Source of the DNA: Williamsia sp. DF01-3
Lineage (GTDB): Bacteria > Actinomycetota > Actinomycetes > Mycobacteriales > Mycobacteriaceae
Assembly (NCBI RefSeq): GCF_023051145.1
Contig: NZ_JALKFS010000005.1
Span: 1,302,001-1,366,000 of the forward strand
DNA: 64,000 bases
Direction: 5' to 3'
A program made the translations under genes and the position numbers. The notes under the pieces are model-generated. The model saw only the letters and a list, made by a program, of their open reading frames with translations. It was not told the DNA's origin and ran no database searches. Each line of letters starts with the position of its first letter. The stretch's first letter is position 1. Below, piece by piece: positions 54,685-64,000 of the stretch.

Positions 54685-55422
54685 GTGGCAGACAACAACG
54701 CAACCAAAGTCCTGTGGGTCCACGGACATCCCGAGTCCGACTCGCTGAATCATCAGCTGATGGAAACCGCGTCCCGGAACCTGCGCTGCCGTGCGGAGGT
54801 CACCGTGGTCGACCTGTACGAACTCGGCTGGAATCCGGTCCTGGATTCGGGAGAGCACTCCGGGACCGGTGGCCCAGCGCCCGAAGTGGTTGCGCAGCAG
54901 CACCTCCTGCGCGAGTGCGATCTGCTCATCGTCCAGTTCCCGCTCTGGTGGCATGGGATGCCCGCCATCGTCAAGGGCTGGTTCGACCGCGTTTTCTCCC
55001 ACGGGTTCGCGTACGGGATCAAACACCCCGAGACCGGTCGAACGTTGAAGTACGGCGACGGAGGACTGGCCGGACGCAGAGCGCTCACGATCGTCACCGC
55101 CGGTGATCGGCAATCGTCGTTCGACCCTCGGGGGATCAACGGCGACATCGAACTACTGTTGTTTCCGTTGCTTCACGGAACCCTGTGGTACTCAGGCATA
55201 TCCGCGTTGAGGCCCCACCTCATCGCCGGAACGGACGTACCCGGCTGGAGTGGCGCCGACGACGAGTGCCGGCGGTTGCTCGACCGACTCGACACCGTCT
55301 TCGACGAGGAGCCGATTCGCTACCGGGCGTTGGAGTCTGGCGACTATTGCCCTGACAGGACGCTGGCGCCTGAGCATGCGTGGGAGTCGGACGGCCTCGC
55401 CATGCACATCCGTGCCGACTGA
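54685..55422 (+). CDS. NAD(P)H dehydrogenase (quinone), flavodoxin-like fold
   Basis: A 245-aa protein with VLWVHGHPESDSLNHQL, DLLIVQFPLWWHGMPAIVKGWFDRVF (in two motifs) and LTIVTAGDRQSSFDP. It reduces quinones or aromatic electrophiles by two electrons using FAD/FMN. GTG 54685 is the start; the frame is open further up without family similarity. Upstream HxlR is the likely regulator. Confidence 0.9.
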   Translation: MADNNATKVLWVHGHPESDSLNHQLMETASRNLRCRAEVTVVDLYELGWNPVLDSGEHSGTGGPAPEVVAQQHLLRECDLLIVQFPLWWHGMPAIVKGWFDRVFSHGFAYGIKHPETGRTLKYGDGGLAGRRALTIVTAGDRQSSFDPRGINGDIELLLFPLLHGTLWYSGISALRPHLIAGTDVPGWSGADDECRRLLDRLDTVFDEEPIRYRALESGDYCPDRTLAPEHAWESDGLAMHIRAD

Positions 55423-55438
55423 GTTCGTCGGCACGGAG

Positions 55439-56293
55439 TCAGCTGGACGATGGTGCCGATGCCGAGATCTTCTCCACCGCACGCACCACTGCGTCGGGTT
55501 GATCAAGGGATACGAACGTTCTGGCGCCCCGCACCTCGGTGAACGTCGCGTTGGGGAACTGCGCGGCGAGCCGCCGCCCGAGCGCTGGTTTGAAGCACTT
55601 GTCCTTCATGCCCCACACGACGGACACGGGCTTGTCGAATGCGCCGAGGCGGCGCGTCACCTGGTCGAGTTCGGCAGGCTTGATCGAGCGCGCCAAAGCG
55701 GCCAGATCGGTTCGCACCGCGTCGGATTCACGCGCTGGTGTCAGCCACGACCTGGTCAGTTCCGGGTCGGGGCGGGTCGCGAGGAGTCCGAATCCGATGG
55801 CGGAGTGCCGTATCGCAGTCGCTGAGAGTGCAACGGCGAAAGGTTTGAGGATCGGTTTGAACCTACCGAGTGCAAAGAGGGCATTGAATGGGAACGGCGG
55901 GAACGTGTCGAAGGCATCGCAATTGGTCAGTACGAGCCTGCCGACGAACTCGGGATGTGCGTCGATCGCGAACTGGCACAGCGCTCCACCGGTGTCGTTG
56001 CCGACGAGAGTGACGTCGTCGAGATGGAGGGCGGCAGCGAAGTCCCGGATCATCGTTGCGAGTCCGCGCGGGGACAGGTCGGCTGTGGGGCCTGCAGGTA
56101 TCCGTTGAGAGCCCAGCGGCAGTGTCGGCAAGATGCAGCGGTATCCCCGCGCCGCGAGCGAATCGGCGACCGAATCCCAGAGGCGCCCGTCGACCAGCGC
56201 CCCATGAACGAACAGCACCGGCGGGTGGGATGAATCCACTGGACCGACGTCCCGGTATTCGAGTGTGCCGTGATTCAGCTCGATGGTCTCCAT
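55439..56293 (-). CDS. Alpha/beta hydrolase, haloalkane-dehalogenase-like
   Basis: A 284-aa protein. VLFVHGALVDGRLW gives the oxyanion turn, LVGNDTGGALCQF the elbow with Asp as nucleophile as in dehalogenases and epoxide hydrolases. The C-terminal region where the catalytic His is expected reads RTFVSLDQPDAV and has no His. It may therefore be a non-classical or inactive member. It is divergent from a TetR regulator with only 59 bp between them. Confidence 0.85.
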   Translation of the reverse strand: METIELNHGTLEYRDVGPVDSSHPPVLFVHGALVDGRLWDSVADSLAARGYRCILPTLPLGSQRIPAGPTADLSPRGLATMIRDFAAALHLDDVTLVGNDTGGALCQFAIDAHPEFVGRLVLTNCDAFDTFPPFPFNALFALGRFKPILKPFAVALSATAIRHSAIGFGLLATRPDPELTRSWLTPARESDAVRTDLAALARSIKPAELDQVTRRLGAFDKPVSVVWGMKDKCFKPALGRRLAAQFPNATFTEVRGARTFVSLDQPDAVVRAVEKISASAPSSS

Positions 56294-56315
56294 GGCGGTA
56301 CCCTTCTGTGGCTAT

Positions 56316-56360
56316 TTACGTACACCTAGCATGGAAGTTACATACAAGCTGCATGGAAGT
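56316..56360. promoter_or_regulatory. Tandem 22-bp direct repeat over the TetR start
   Basis: Two copies with 22-bp period (56316-56337, 56338-56359) share TTAC, TACA and GCATGGAAG in register, 17 of 22 bases. The second copy covers the ATG of the TetR gene. The spacing is about two helical turns, fitting a regulator binding twice on one face. Confidence 0.5.
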
Positions 56361-56958
56361 CAATCGTCGTACTCAAGCCGAGCGCACCGCCACGACGCGG
56401 GCTGCGCTGACCTCGGCCGGGCGCACCCTGTTTGCCGAGCACGGATTCAGTGGGGTCGGCACGCAGGCGATCGTCGCCCAGGCCGGCGTAACCCGAGGTG
56501 CGCTCTATCACCAGTTCGCAGACAAGGACGAATTGTTCGTCGCGGTCTTCGAGCAGGTGGAGGAAGAGGTGATGGGCAAGGTCACCGAGGCCGTCGTCGC
56601 GGCTGGGGTCGATGGCCCACTCGAGGCGATGGAGGTGGGCGTCCGGGAATGGTTGGAATTGTGCGCCGACCCCGAGGTGCACCGGATTATCCTGCTCGAG
56701 GCCCCGGTGGTGCTCGGCTGGGAAGCGTGGCGTGAGGCGGGCGCCCGCTACGCGATGGGACTGATCGAGTCGCTGATCGAACAGGCGATCGCCGATGGCA
56801 CTGCGCCGGCGCAACCGGTACGGCCTCTCGCGCATGCGATGATCGGCGCAATGGACGAGGCGGCGATGTATGTAGCGAGGTCTGCCGAGCCCGAAAAAGC
56901 CCGAGTCGAGATGCTCGATGTCGCCCGTAGACTGATTCGCGCCATCACGATCGAATGA
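56353..56958 (+). CDS. TetR-family transcriptional regulator
   Basis: A 201-aa protein. HTH residues 10-55: ALTSAGRTLFAEHGFSGVGT, VAQAGVTRGALYHQFADKDEL. The C-terminal domain resembles the TetR_C set with VREWLELCADPEVHRIIL. ATG 56353 is within the second direct repeat; 56331 is an ATG in another frame. Probably represses the divergent alpha/beta hydrolase. Confidence 0.88.
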   Translation: MEVNRRTQAERTATTRAALTSAGRTLFAEHGFSGVGTQAIVAQAGVTRGALYHQFADKDELFVAVFEQVEEEVMGKVTEAVVAAGVDGPLEAMEVGVREWLELCADPEVHRIILLEAPVVLGWEAWREAGARYAMGLIESLIEQAIADGTAPAQPVRPLAHAMIGAMDEAAMYVARSAEPEKARVEMLDVARRLIRAITIE

Positions 56959-56980
56959 GCGAACGCGTTCGCTGACGGCG
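56958..56980. promoter_or_regulatory. Candidate ClgR box upstream of clpC1
   Basis: AGCGAACGCGTTCGCT (56958-56973) is a perfect palindrome, and the overlapping CGCTGACGGCG (56970-56980) fits the core CGC-N5-GCG of the actinobacterial ClgR operator as I remember it. It lies 261 bp before the clpC1 ATG, in the 283-bp noncoding stretch. No other element in that stretch is convincing. Confidence 0.5.
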
Positions 56981-57241
56981 TATCCCCAGCGCAAACACCC
57001 TTGCAAGCTGCGACGTTGACCAATTGTGACCCCCGATCAAGGGGTGCCATCCGAGGCCTCGGCGACACATCTGCGGTGCCGGTGACCTGCGGCCATTACA
57101 GTGGGAGCAAGGCTGTTGCAGGTGAGCTATCGGTTCATCGTCGACACTGCCAACCCTGGGAAGACCGGAGCCTGTCGACCAGACACACTGGGAGACGAAG
57201 CCGAAGGCCGAGCTCGACCCATAGAAACGTAAGGGAGAACA

Positions 57242-59782
<2,541 letters not shown>

Positions 59783-59794
59783 TCACGACAGCCA

Positions 59795-59830
59795 AAAGGG
59801 GCGCAACCACGAAAGTGGTTGCGCCCCTTT
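59795..59830 (+). terminator. Rho-independent terminator of clpC1
   Basis: A perfect 16-bp stem AAAGGGGCGCAACCAC with complement around loop GAAA, ending in CCCTTT, 13 bp after the clpC1 stop. It also faces the end of convergent kstR at 59855. Confidence 0.92.
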
Positions 59831-59854
59831 GTGTGCTTATGCAGAGGGTGCGGG

Positions 59855-60508
59855 TCAGTCCCTGATCTCGGGGTCCTGATCGCGGCCGGCGAGCAGGAGC
59901 GTGATGGTGAGTTCCAGACGGTTGGTGACGTCGGTCGCGGACGCGCGGCGGGTCAGCCACTGCACCAGGTTCGACATCCACACGTCGGAGACCACACGGG
60001 CGATCTTGAGATCGAGATCGGTGGGCTCACCTTCGACCATCGCATTGGCCAGGAGGCGGTCGATGATGGTCGCCACCTTGTCGACTTCGGCGGCCGCTGA
60101 GGCGTCGGCGAACATGAACGCGCGGGTCATCGCCTCGGTCAGCAGCGGGTCGCGCTGCATCGCCATGGTGATCATGTCGAGCACGTGCCGCAGGCGTTCG
60201 AGTGACGTGGTGCCACGAAGGCGCGACTTGTCGGCGCGACTCTCGACTGCCTCGAACTCGCGGGCGAGTGCGGTCACCAGCAGGTGCACCTTGGAAGGGA
60301 AATAGCGGTAGAGAGTTCCCACGGCCACGTCGGCACGGTCGGCGACAGCTCGCATCTGTACGGCGTCGTAGCCGCCCTTGGAGGCCAGGGCCAGCGTGGC
60401 ATCGAGGATGCGCCGACGTCGTTCGCGTTGTGCATTCGACCCGAGGTCGACCTCCGAGCCGACGGCGGCATTGCTCGCCGGGGTTCCGGTCGGGATCGGG
60501 CTTGCCAT
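59855..60508 (-). CDS. kstR: TetR-family repressor of cholesterol catabolism KstR
   Basis: A 217-aa TetR regulator. The HTH region is LDATLALASKGGYDAVQMRA then DVAVGTLYRYFPSKVHLLV, nearly that of M. tuberculosis KstR, and the C-terminal WLTRRASATDVTNRLEL also matches. KstR represses sterol-catabolism genes and is released by a cholesterol-derived CoA thioester. ATG 60508 preferred. The divergent fadE34 and a KstR box in the gap confirm the name. Confidence 0.93.
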   Translation of the reverse strand: MASPIPTGTPASNAAVGSEVDLGSNAQRERRRRILDATLALASKGGYDAVQMRAVADRADVAVGTLYRYFPSKVHLLVTALAREFEAVESRADKSRLRGTTSLERLRHVLDMITMAMQRDPLLTEAMTRAFMFADASAAAEVDKVATIIDRLLANAMVEGEPTDLDLKIARVVSDVWMSNLVQWLTRRASATDVTNRLELTITLLLAGRDQDPEIRD

Positions 60509-60690
60509 CGAGGTCCCACTTTCGTTCAGGTCGACTTCTCGCGTCGGTCTTGTCACGTAGGTCTTCTGGCAACGACACCTTTGAGATGTCGAAACCGACC
60601 AAGTACACGGTAATCGCTCATGCCGGAAAAGCGACTTCTCCGACTTTGCGACACGGGCCCCTTCATTCTGCCCCCTGGGACGTGCAATAT

Positions 60691-60704
60691 TAGAACAGGT
60701 TCTA
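60691..60704. promoter_or_regulatory. KstR operator between kstR and fadE34
   Basis: TAGAACAGGTTCTA is a perfect palindrome and fits TnnAACnnGTTnnA, the published KstR motif, at every fixed base. It is 41 bp before fadE34 and 183 bp from the kstR start. The rest of the 236-bp gap shows no other feature. Confidence 0.93.
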
Positions 60705-60744
60705 CTACGCACCGACAATCCCGAGCAGGCAGGATCCGATCTCC

Positions 60745-62949
60745 GTGACCATTGCTTCCACCCCAGAACATACCGCCGTCGCCGACGCAATTGGTCAATG
60801 GTCCAAAAAGGTGTCGGTCATCACCTCGGTCAGGAGTGGCGACGCCGAGGCGAACGGCACCGGCGAAGCCTGGCCTGCGCTGTTCCCGGACTTGGCCGAG
60901 CTCGGTGTGTTCGGCGCTGCTGTCCCGGAGCACTGCGGCGGCATGGATGCCCAGTTCGCCGACCTCGCCGTGATGCTCGAGCAGACGGGCTACGACCTGG
61001 TGCCCGGACCTGTTGCGGCGACCGCAGTCAGCGCCCTGTTGTCGGCCGTGTCCGGGGCCCCGAACGAGAACGCGTTACTCGCCCAGCTGATCGCCGGTGA
61101 GGTGGGCGCCGCGGTGGCCACGTCGGTGCTGTCCGGCGGTCAGGCGCCCACTGCCCACGAACCCCGCCGGGGTGTCCTGTCGGCGAGCGGTGAGCTCGGG
61201 TTGGTCGCCGGATACGTCCCCGGGGCGGCGTTGCTCGCCCCGATCGACATCGCCGGAAGCCACCGCTGGGTGCTGCTCGAACCGGGAACCGACGGCATCA
61301 TCGCCGATTCGGTTGACGCTCTGGACTTCTCGATGGAGCTGGCGAAGGTGCGATTGGACGAGGTGGTGATCCCCACGCGCGACGTGCTGCACCTGTCGGA
61401 CACCTACGTGCGCGCCACCCTCATCGCAGCCATCGCCGCCCAGGCCTCAGGCGTCGCACGCTGGACTCTCGACACCGCGGTCGAGTACGCCAAGGTGCGC
61501 GAACAGTTCGGTGCGCCGATCGGCAGCTTTCAGGCGGTCAAGCACATCTGCGCCGAGATGCTCTGCCGCAGCGAACAGGTCAGTGCCGCCGCCTGGGATC
61601 TGGCCGGAGCGATCGACGACCTCACCGAAGCCGAGGGTGACGAGCGGACGAACGCCGTACAGCAGGTGGAGATCAGTGCGGCCGTGGCCGCGGCGACGAT
61701 CTCTGATCTCACCGTCGACAACGCCAAGGACTGCATCCAGATCCTCGGTGGCATCGGATTCACCTTCGAGCACGACGCGCATCTGTACCTGCGCAGGGCT
61801 CTGGCGTGGCAGGCGCAGCTGGGCAGCGCGGCCACCTGGCGCGCACGGGTGGCCGAGTTGAACCGGCAAGGTGTCCGCCGGGTGCATCGGCTGGACCTCG
61901 GTGATGCCGAGAAGCGCCGGGCGCAGGTCCGCGCCGACGTCGACTCCATCGCTGCCGCCGACGACCAGCGGCATGCGCTCGCCGAATCCGGGTACCTCAC
62001 GCCGCATTGGCCGGAGCCCTATGGACTGGCGGCAGAACCGGCACAGCAGGTGCTGATCGACCAAGAACTCGACCGCGCCGGCGTTCGCCGCCCAGATCTG
62101 GTGATCGCGGGATGGGCGATCCCGACCATCCTCCAGTACGGCACCGACGAGCAGCGTGAGCGATTCGTCCGCGCCACCCTCGACGGCGAGATCATCTGGT
62201 GCCAGCTGTTCTCCGAGCCCGGCGCGGGTTCGGACCTCGCGGCCCTGCGCACGAAGGCCACCAAGGTCGACGGCGGTTGGAAACTCCAAGGGCAGAAGGT
62301 CTGGACCTCTCACGCACACACGGCCGACTGGGCGATCTGTTTGGCGCGTACCGACCCGGATGCACCGAAGCACAAGGGCATCACCTATTTCCTCGTCGAC
62401 ATGAAGTCCGAGGGCATCGAAACCCGACCGCTCCGCGAGATCACCGGGCGCGCGCTGTTCAACGAGGTGTTCCTCGACGATGTGTTCGTGCCCGACGACT
62501 GCGTGGTGGGGGAACTGAACAACGGCTGGCGGCTGGCCCGCACCACCCTCGCCAACGAACGGGTTGCGATGGGCGGTTCGGCCCTCGGCAAGGAGATGGA
62601 GGCACTGCTCGCACAGATCGAGGGGCGCCGGCTCGACGCGGTCGAGTGTGCCGAACTGGGCGAGCTGATCGTGCAGGCCCAGCTGGGTCAGGTTCTCGAT
62701 CTGCGCGCGGTGCTCGGGTCGATCAACGGCACCGACCCCGGAGCCGCCTCGAGCGTGCGCAAACTGATCGGTGTCCGGCACCGGCAGGCGGTGCCGGAGT
62801 TCGGCCAGCGACTGCGTGGGCTGGACGGTCTGGAGTACTCGGAGAGGGCTGACGAGTTCCTGCTCAACCGGTGCCTGTCGATCGCCGGCGGCACCACACA
62901 GATCCTTGCGACCGCGGCCGCCGAACGCCTGCTTGGACTGCCGCGCTGA
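60745..62949 (+). CDS. fadE34: Two-domain acyl-CoA dehydrogenase FadE34 (sterol side chain)
   Basis: A 734-aa protein with two fused acyl-CoA dehydrogenase domains (about 1-370 and 375-734). The second half has FSEPGAGSDLAALRTKA, WTSHAHTADWAICLART and the terminal FLLNRCLSIAGGTTQILATAAAERLLG; the first half has VREQFGAPIGSFQAVKH and LGGIGFTFEHD. This fusion is typical of FadE34/ChsE3, which oxidises the long sterol side-chain CoA. GTG start. Divergent from kstR as Rv3573c/Rv3574. Confidence 0.92.
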   Translation: MTIASTPEHTAVADAIGQWSKKVSVITSVRSGDAEANGTGEAWPALFPDLAELGVFGAAVPEHCGGMDAQFADLAVMLEQTGYDLVPGPVAATAVSALLSAVSGAPNENALLAQLIAGEVGAAVATSVLSGGQAPTAHEPRRGVLSASGELGLVAGYVPGAALLAPIDIAGSHRWVLLEPGTDGIIADSVDALDFSMELAKVRLDEVVIPTRDVLHLSDTYVRATLIAAIAAQASGVARWTLDTAVEYAKVREQFGAPIGSFQAVKHICAEMLCRSEQVSAAAWDLAGAIDDLTEAEGDERTNAVQQVEISAAVAAATISDLTVDNAKDCIQILGGIGFTFEHDAHLYLRRALAWQAQLGSAATWRARVAELNRQGVRRVHRLDLGDAEKRRAQVRADVDSIAAADDQRHALAESGYLTPHWPEPYGLAAEPAQQVLIDQELDRAGVRRPDLVIAGWAIPTILQYGTDEQRERFVRATLDGEIIWCQLFSEPGAGSDLAALRTKATKVDGGWKLQGQKVWTSHAHTADWAICLARTDPDAPKHKGITYFLVDMKSEGIETRPLREITGRALFNEVFLDDVFVPDDCVVGELNNGWRLARTTLANERVAMGGSALGKEMEALLAQIEGRRLDAVECAELGELIVQAQLGQVLDLRAVLGSINGTDPGAASSVRKLIGVRHRQAVPEFGQRLRGLDGLEYSERADEFLLNRCLSIAGGTTQILATAAAERLLGLPR

Positions 62950-63005
62950 GTGCTGGACCGGGTGTCGACAACACGTAGCTGACGCGCGCCCGACTCTGAT
63001 ACAAC

Positions 63006-63019
63006 TAGAACAGGTTCTA
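63006..63019 (+). promoter_or_regulatory. KstR operator before the last gene
   Basis: The same 14-bp TAGAACAGGTTCTA as before fadE34, ending 24 bp before the GTG at 63043 and 57 bp after the fadE34 stop. It shows that this gene has its own KstR-controlled promoter. Confidence 0.9.
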
Positions 63020-63042
63020 ATTCACTGAAGAGGTGCAAAACG

Positions 63043-64000
63043 GTGGACTTCACGCTCGATTCGACAGCCCAGACTGTGAGCGATGTCATCGCCTCCGTGC
63101 TGGAAAGGCACGAGTCGGTGTGGGACGCCTCACTGTCCGACGCCGGCGGCTTCGAGGGTTCGTTGTGGTCGGCCCTCGCCGACTCCGGACTGCTGGCCCT
63201 GCCGCTACCCGAGGCGCAGGGCGGTGACGACGTCGCAGTCGGGGGACTGACCCCGGTGCCGACCGCGCTCGGCCGTGCTGCCGCGATAACTCCCGCGATC
63301 GGAACGTTGCTGTCCGGACTTGCACCACTGGTGCAGCGTGCGCCCGACGTCGCGGCCGACCTGGGTGCCAAGGTGCAGGCGGGCGGCTGGCTCGCGGCCG
63401 CGATCAACGAACCCGGCGCCCCGATGACCTCCACCCCGCACACCGCCGTTTCTGGTGGCAAGCTCTCGGGCGTCAAGACCGGTGTGCTCCACGCCGAAGG
63501 CGCCACCGCGCTCCTCGTCGCCGCAGACGCGGGTGTTGTGGTCGTGTCACCCGGGGACGACGGCGTGAGGATCACCCGCACCACGTCGTCATCGGGCTGG
63601 GGTGAGTACACGGTCGAGTTCTCGGATGTGCCGGCCGACATCGTGATCGGTGGCGACCCGGTGTGGCTCACGCAGCACCACGCCCTGGGAATCGCGGCCT
63701 ATGCGGACGGGCTGATCGCCGGCGCGATGAAGCTGACCGCCACCCATGTGTCCGAGCGCATCCAGTTCGACAAGCCGATCGGCACGTTCCAGGCCGTTCA
63801 GCAGCAACTCGCGGACATCTACGTGGTGGCCCGATCGATGACCCTGGCCACCACGTCGGCGGGATGGCGCCTGAGTGAAGGTCTCGACGCCGGAACGGAC
63901 CTGGCTTTGTCCGGTTATTGGCTGGCACAGGAGATCCCGGCAGCCATGCGCACCATGATCCATCTGCACGGCGGTGTCGGTGTCGACCTGACCTACCCGT
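63043..64000 (+). CDS. Acyl-CoA dehydrogenase family protein, 3' end beyond window
   Basis: Open from GTG 63043 to the window end (319 codons). N-terminal helical domain (LWSALADSGLLALPLPEAQGG in part), middle beta domain, and C-terminal SERIQFDKPIGTFQAVQQQ and MIHLHGGVGVDLTYP as in the ChsE-type subunits of sterol degradation. The first residues are VDFTLDSTAQTVSDVI. With its own KstR box it likely oxidises a sterol side-chain CoA, perhaps as one subunit of a heteromer; which FadE it matches cannot be said. Confidence 0.88.
   Translation, partial: MDFTLDSTAQTVSDVIASVLERHESVWDASLSDAGGFEGSLWSALADSGLLALPLPEAQGGDDVAVGGLTPVPTALGRAAAITPAIGTLLSGLAPLVQRAPDVAADLGAKVQAGGWLAAAINEPGAPMTSTPHTAVSGGKLSGVKTGVLHAEGATALLVAADAGVVVVSPGDDGVRITRTTSSSGWGEYTVEFSDVPADIVIGGDPVWLTQHHALGIAAYADGLIAGAMKLTATHVSERIQFDKPIGTFQAVQQQLADIYVVARSMTLATTSAGWRLSEGLDAGTDLALSGYWLAQEIPAAMRTMIHLHGGVGVDLTYP

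Overview
The window is high-GC actinobacterial chromosome. Gene content and order point to a mycolic-acid actinomycete (order Mycobacteriales), most like Gordonia or a close relative. That placement is inference from remembered gene neighbourhoods; no database search was run. Several short blocks match Mycobacterium tuberculosis neighbourhoods but lie in a different global order: murB / lprQ / short-chain dehydrogenase / ROK regulator (Rv0482-Rv0485); a tiny protein plus otsA (Rv3489-Rv3490); phoP-phoR-HIT (Rv0757-Rv0759c); purD ... esterase, TetR, purB, purC, ptrB, emrB, DUF2334, purS, purQ, pepC (Rv0772-Rv0800); clpC1 (Rv3596c); and kstR / fadE34 (Rv3574/Rv3573c).

Layout. 1-6 kb: two tandem DUF2505 genes, then cell-wall genes (murB and an L,D-transpeptidase), an SDR, a ROK-type regulator and a transglutaminase-like protein. 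6.2-12.1 kb, minus strand: a trehalose/export block (thrE-like exporter, 55-aa protein, otsA, otsB fused to a GH15 hydrolase), headed by a divergent tRNA-Thr. 12.4-18.5 kb: a methyltransferase divergent from an XRE-cupin regulator, two serine beta-lactamase-fold proteins, a LysR regulator and a lipoprotein PBP. 18.5-24.2 kb: redox and secreted proteins, a Tat multicopper oxidase with a partner lipoprotein, RidA and a winged-helix protein. 24.2-31.8 kb: phoPR, a HIT protein, a GT2-GtrA fusion, a large mannosyltransferase-like protein and LtrA. 31.8-47.5 kb: a dispersed purine block (purD, purB, purC, purS, purQ) interleaved with peptidases, regulators and an efflux pair. 47.5-56.9 kb: accessory genes, including an ECF sigma factor coupled to a VOC protein, a lipase-like protein lacking its serine, and small regulator/enzyme pairs. 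57-64 kb: clpC1, then the cholesterol-regulon pair kstR/fadE34 and the start of another acyl-CoA dehydrogenase; both acyl-CoA dehydrogenase promoters carry a perfect KstR box.

Two cross-cutting observations matter for any reader. First, six otherwise conserved genes appear to have lost one (in one case two) G/C bases, mostly in short G or C runs; this looks like systematic consensus error rather than gene decay. Second, a 58-bp nested-palindrome repeat occurs as two full copies plus a degenerate third downstream of purB, and once more, inverted, 10 kb away in another 3' intergenic gap. I recognise no described name for it.
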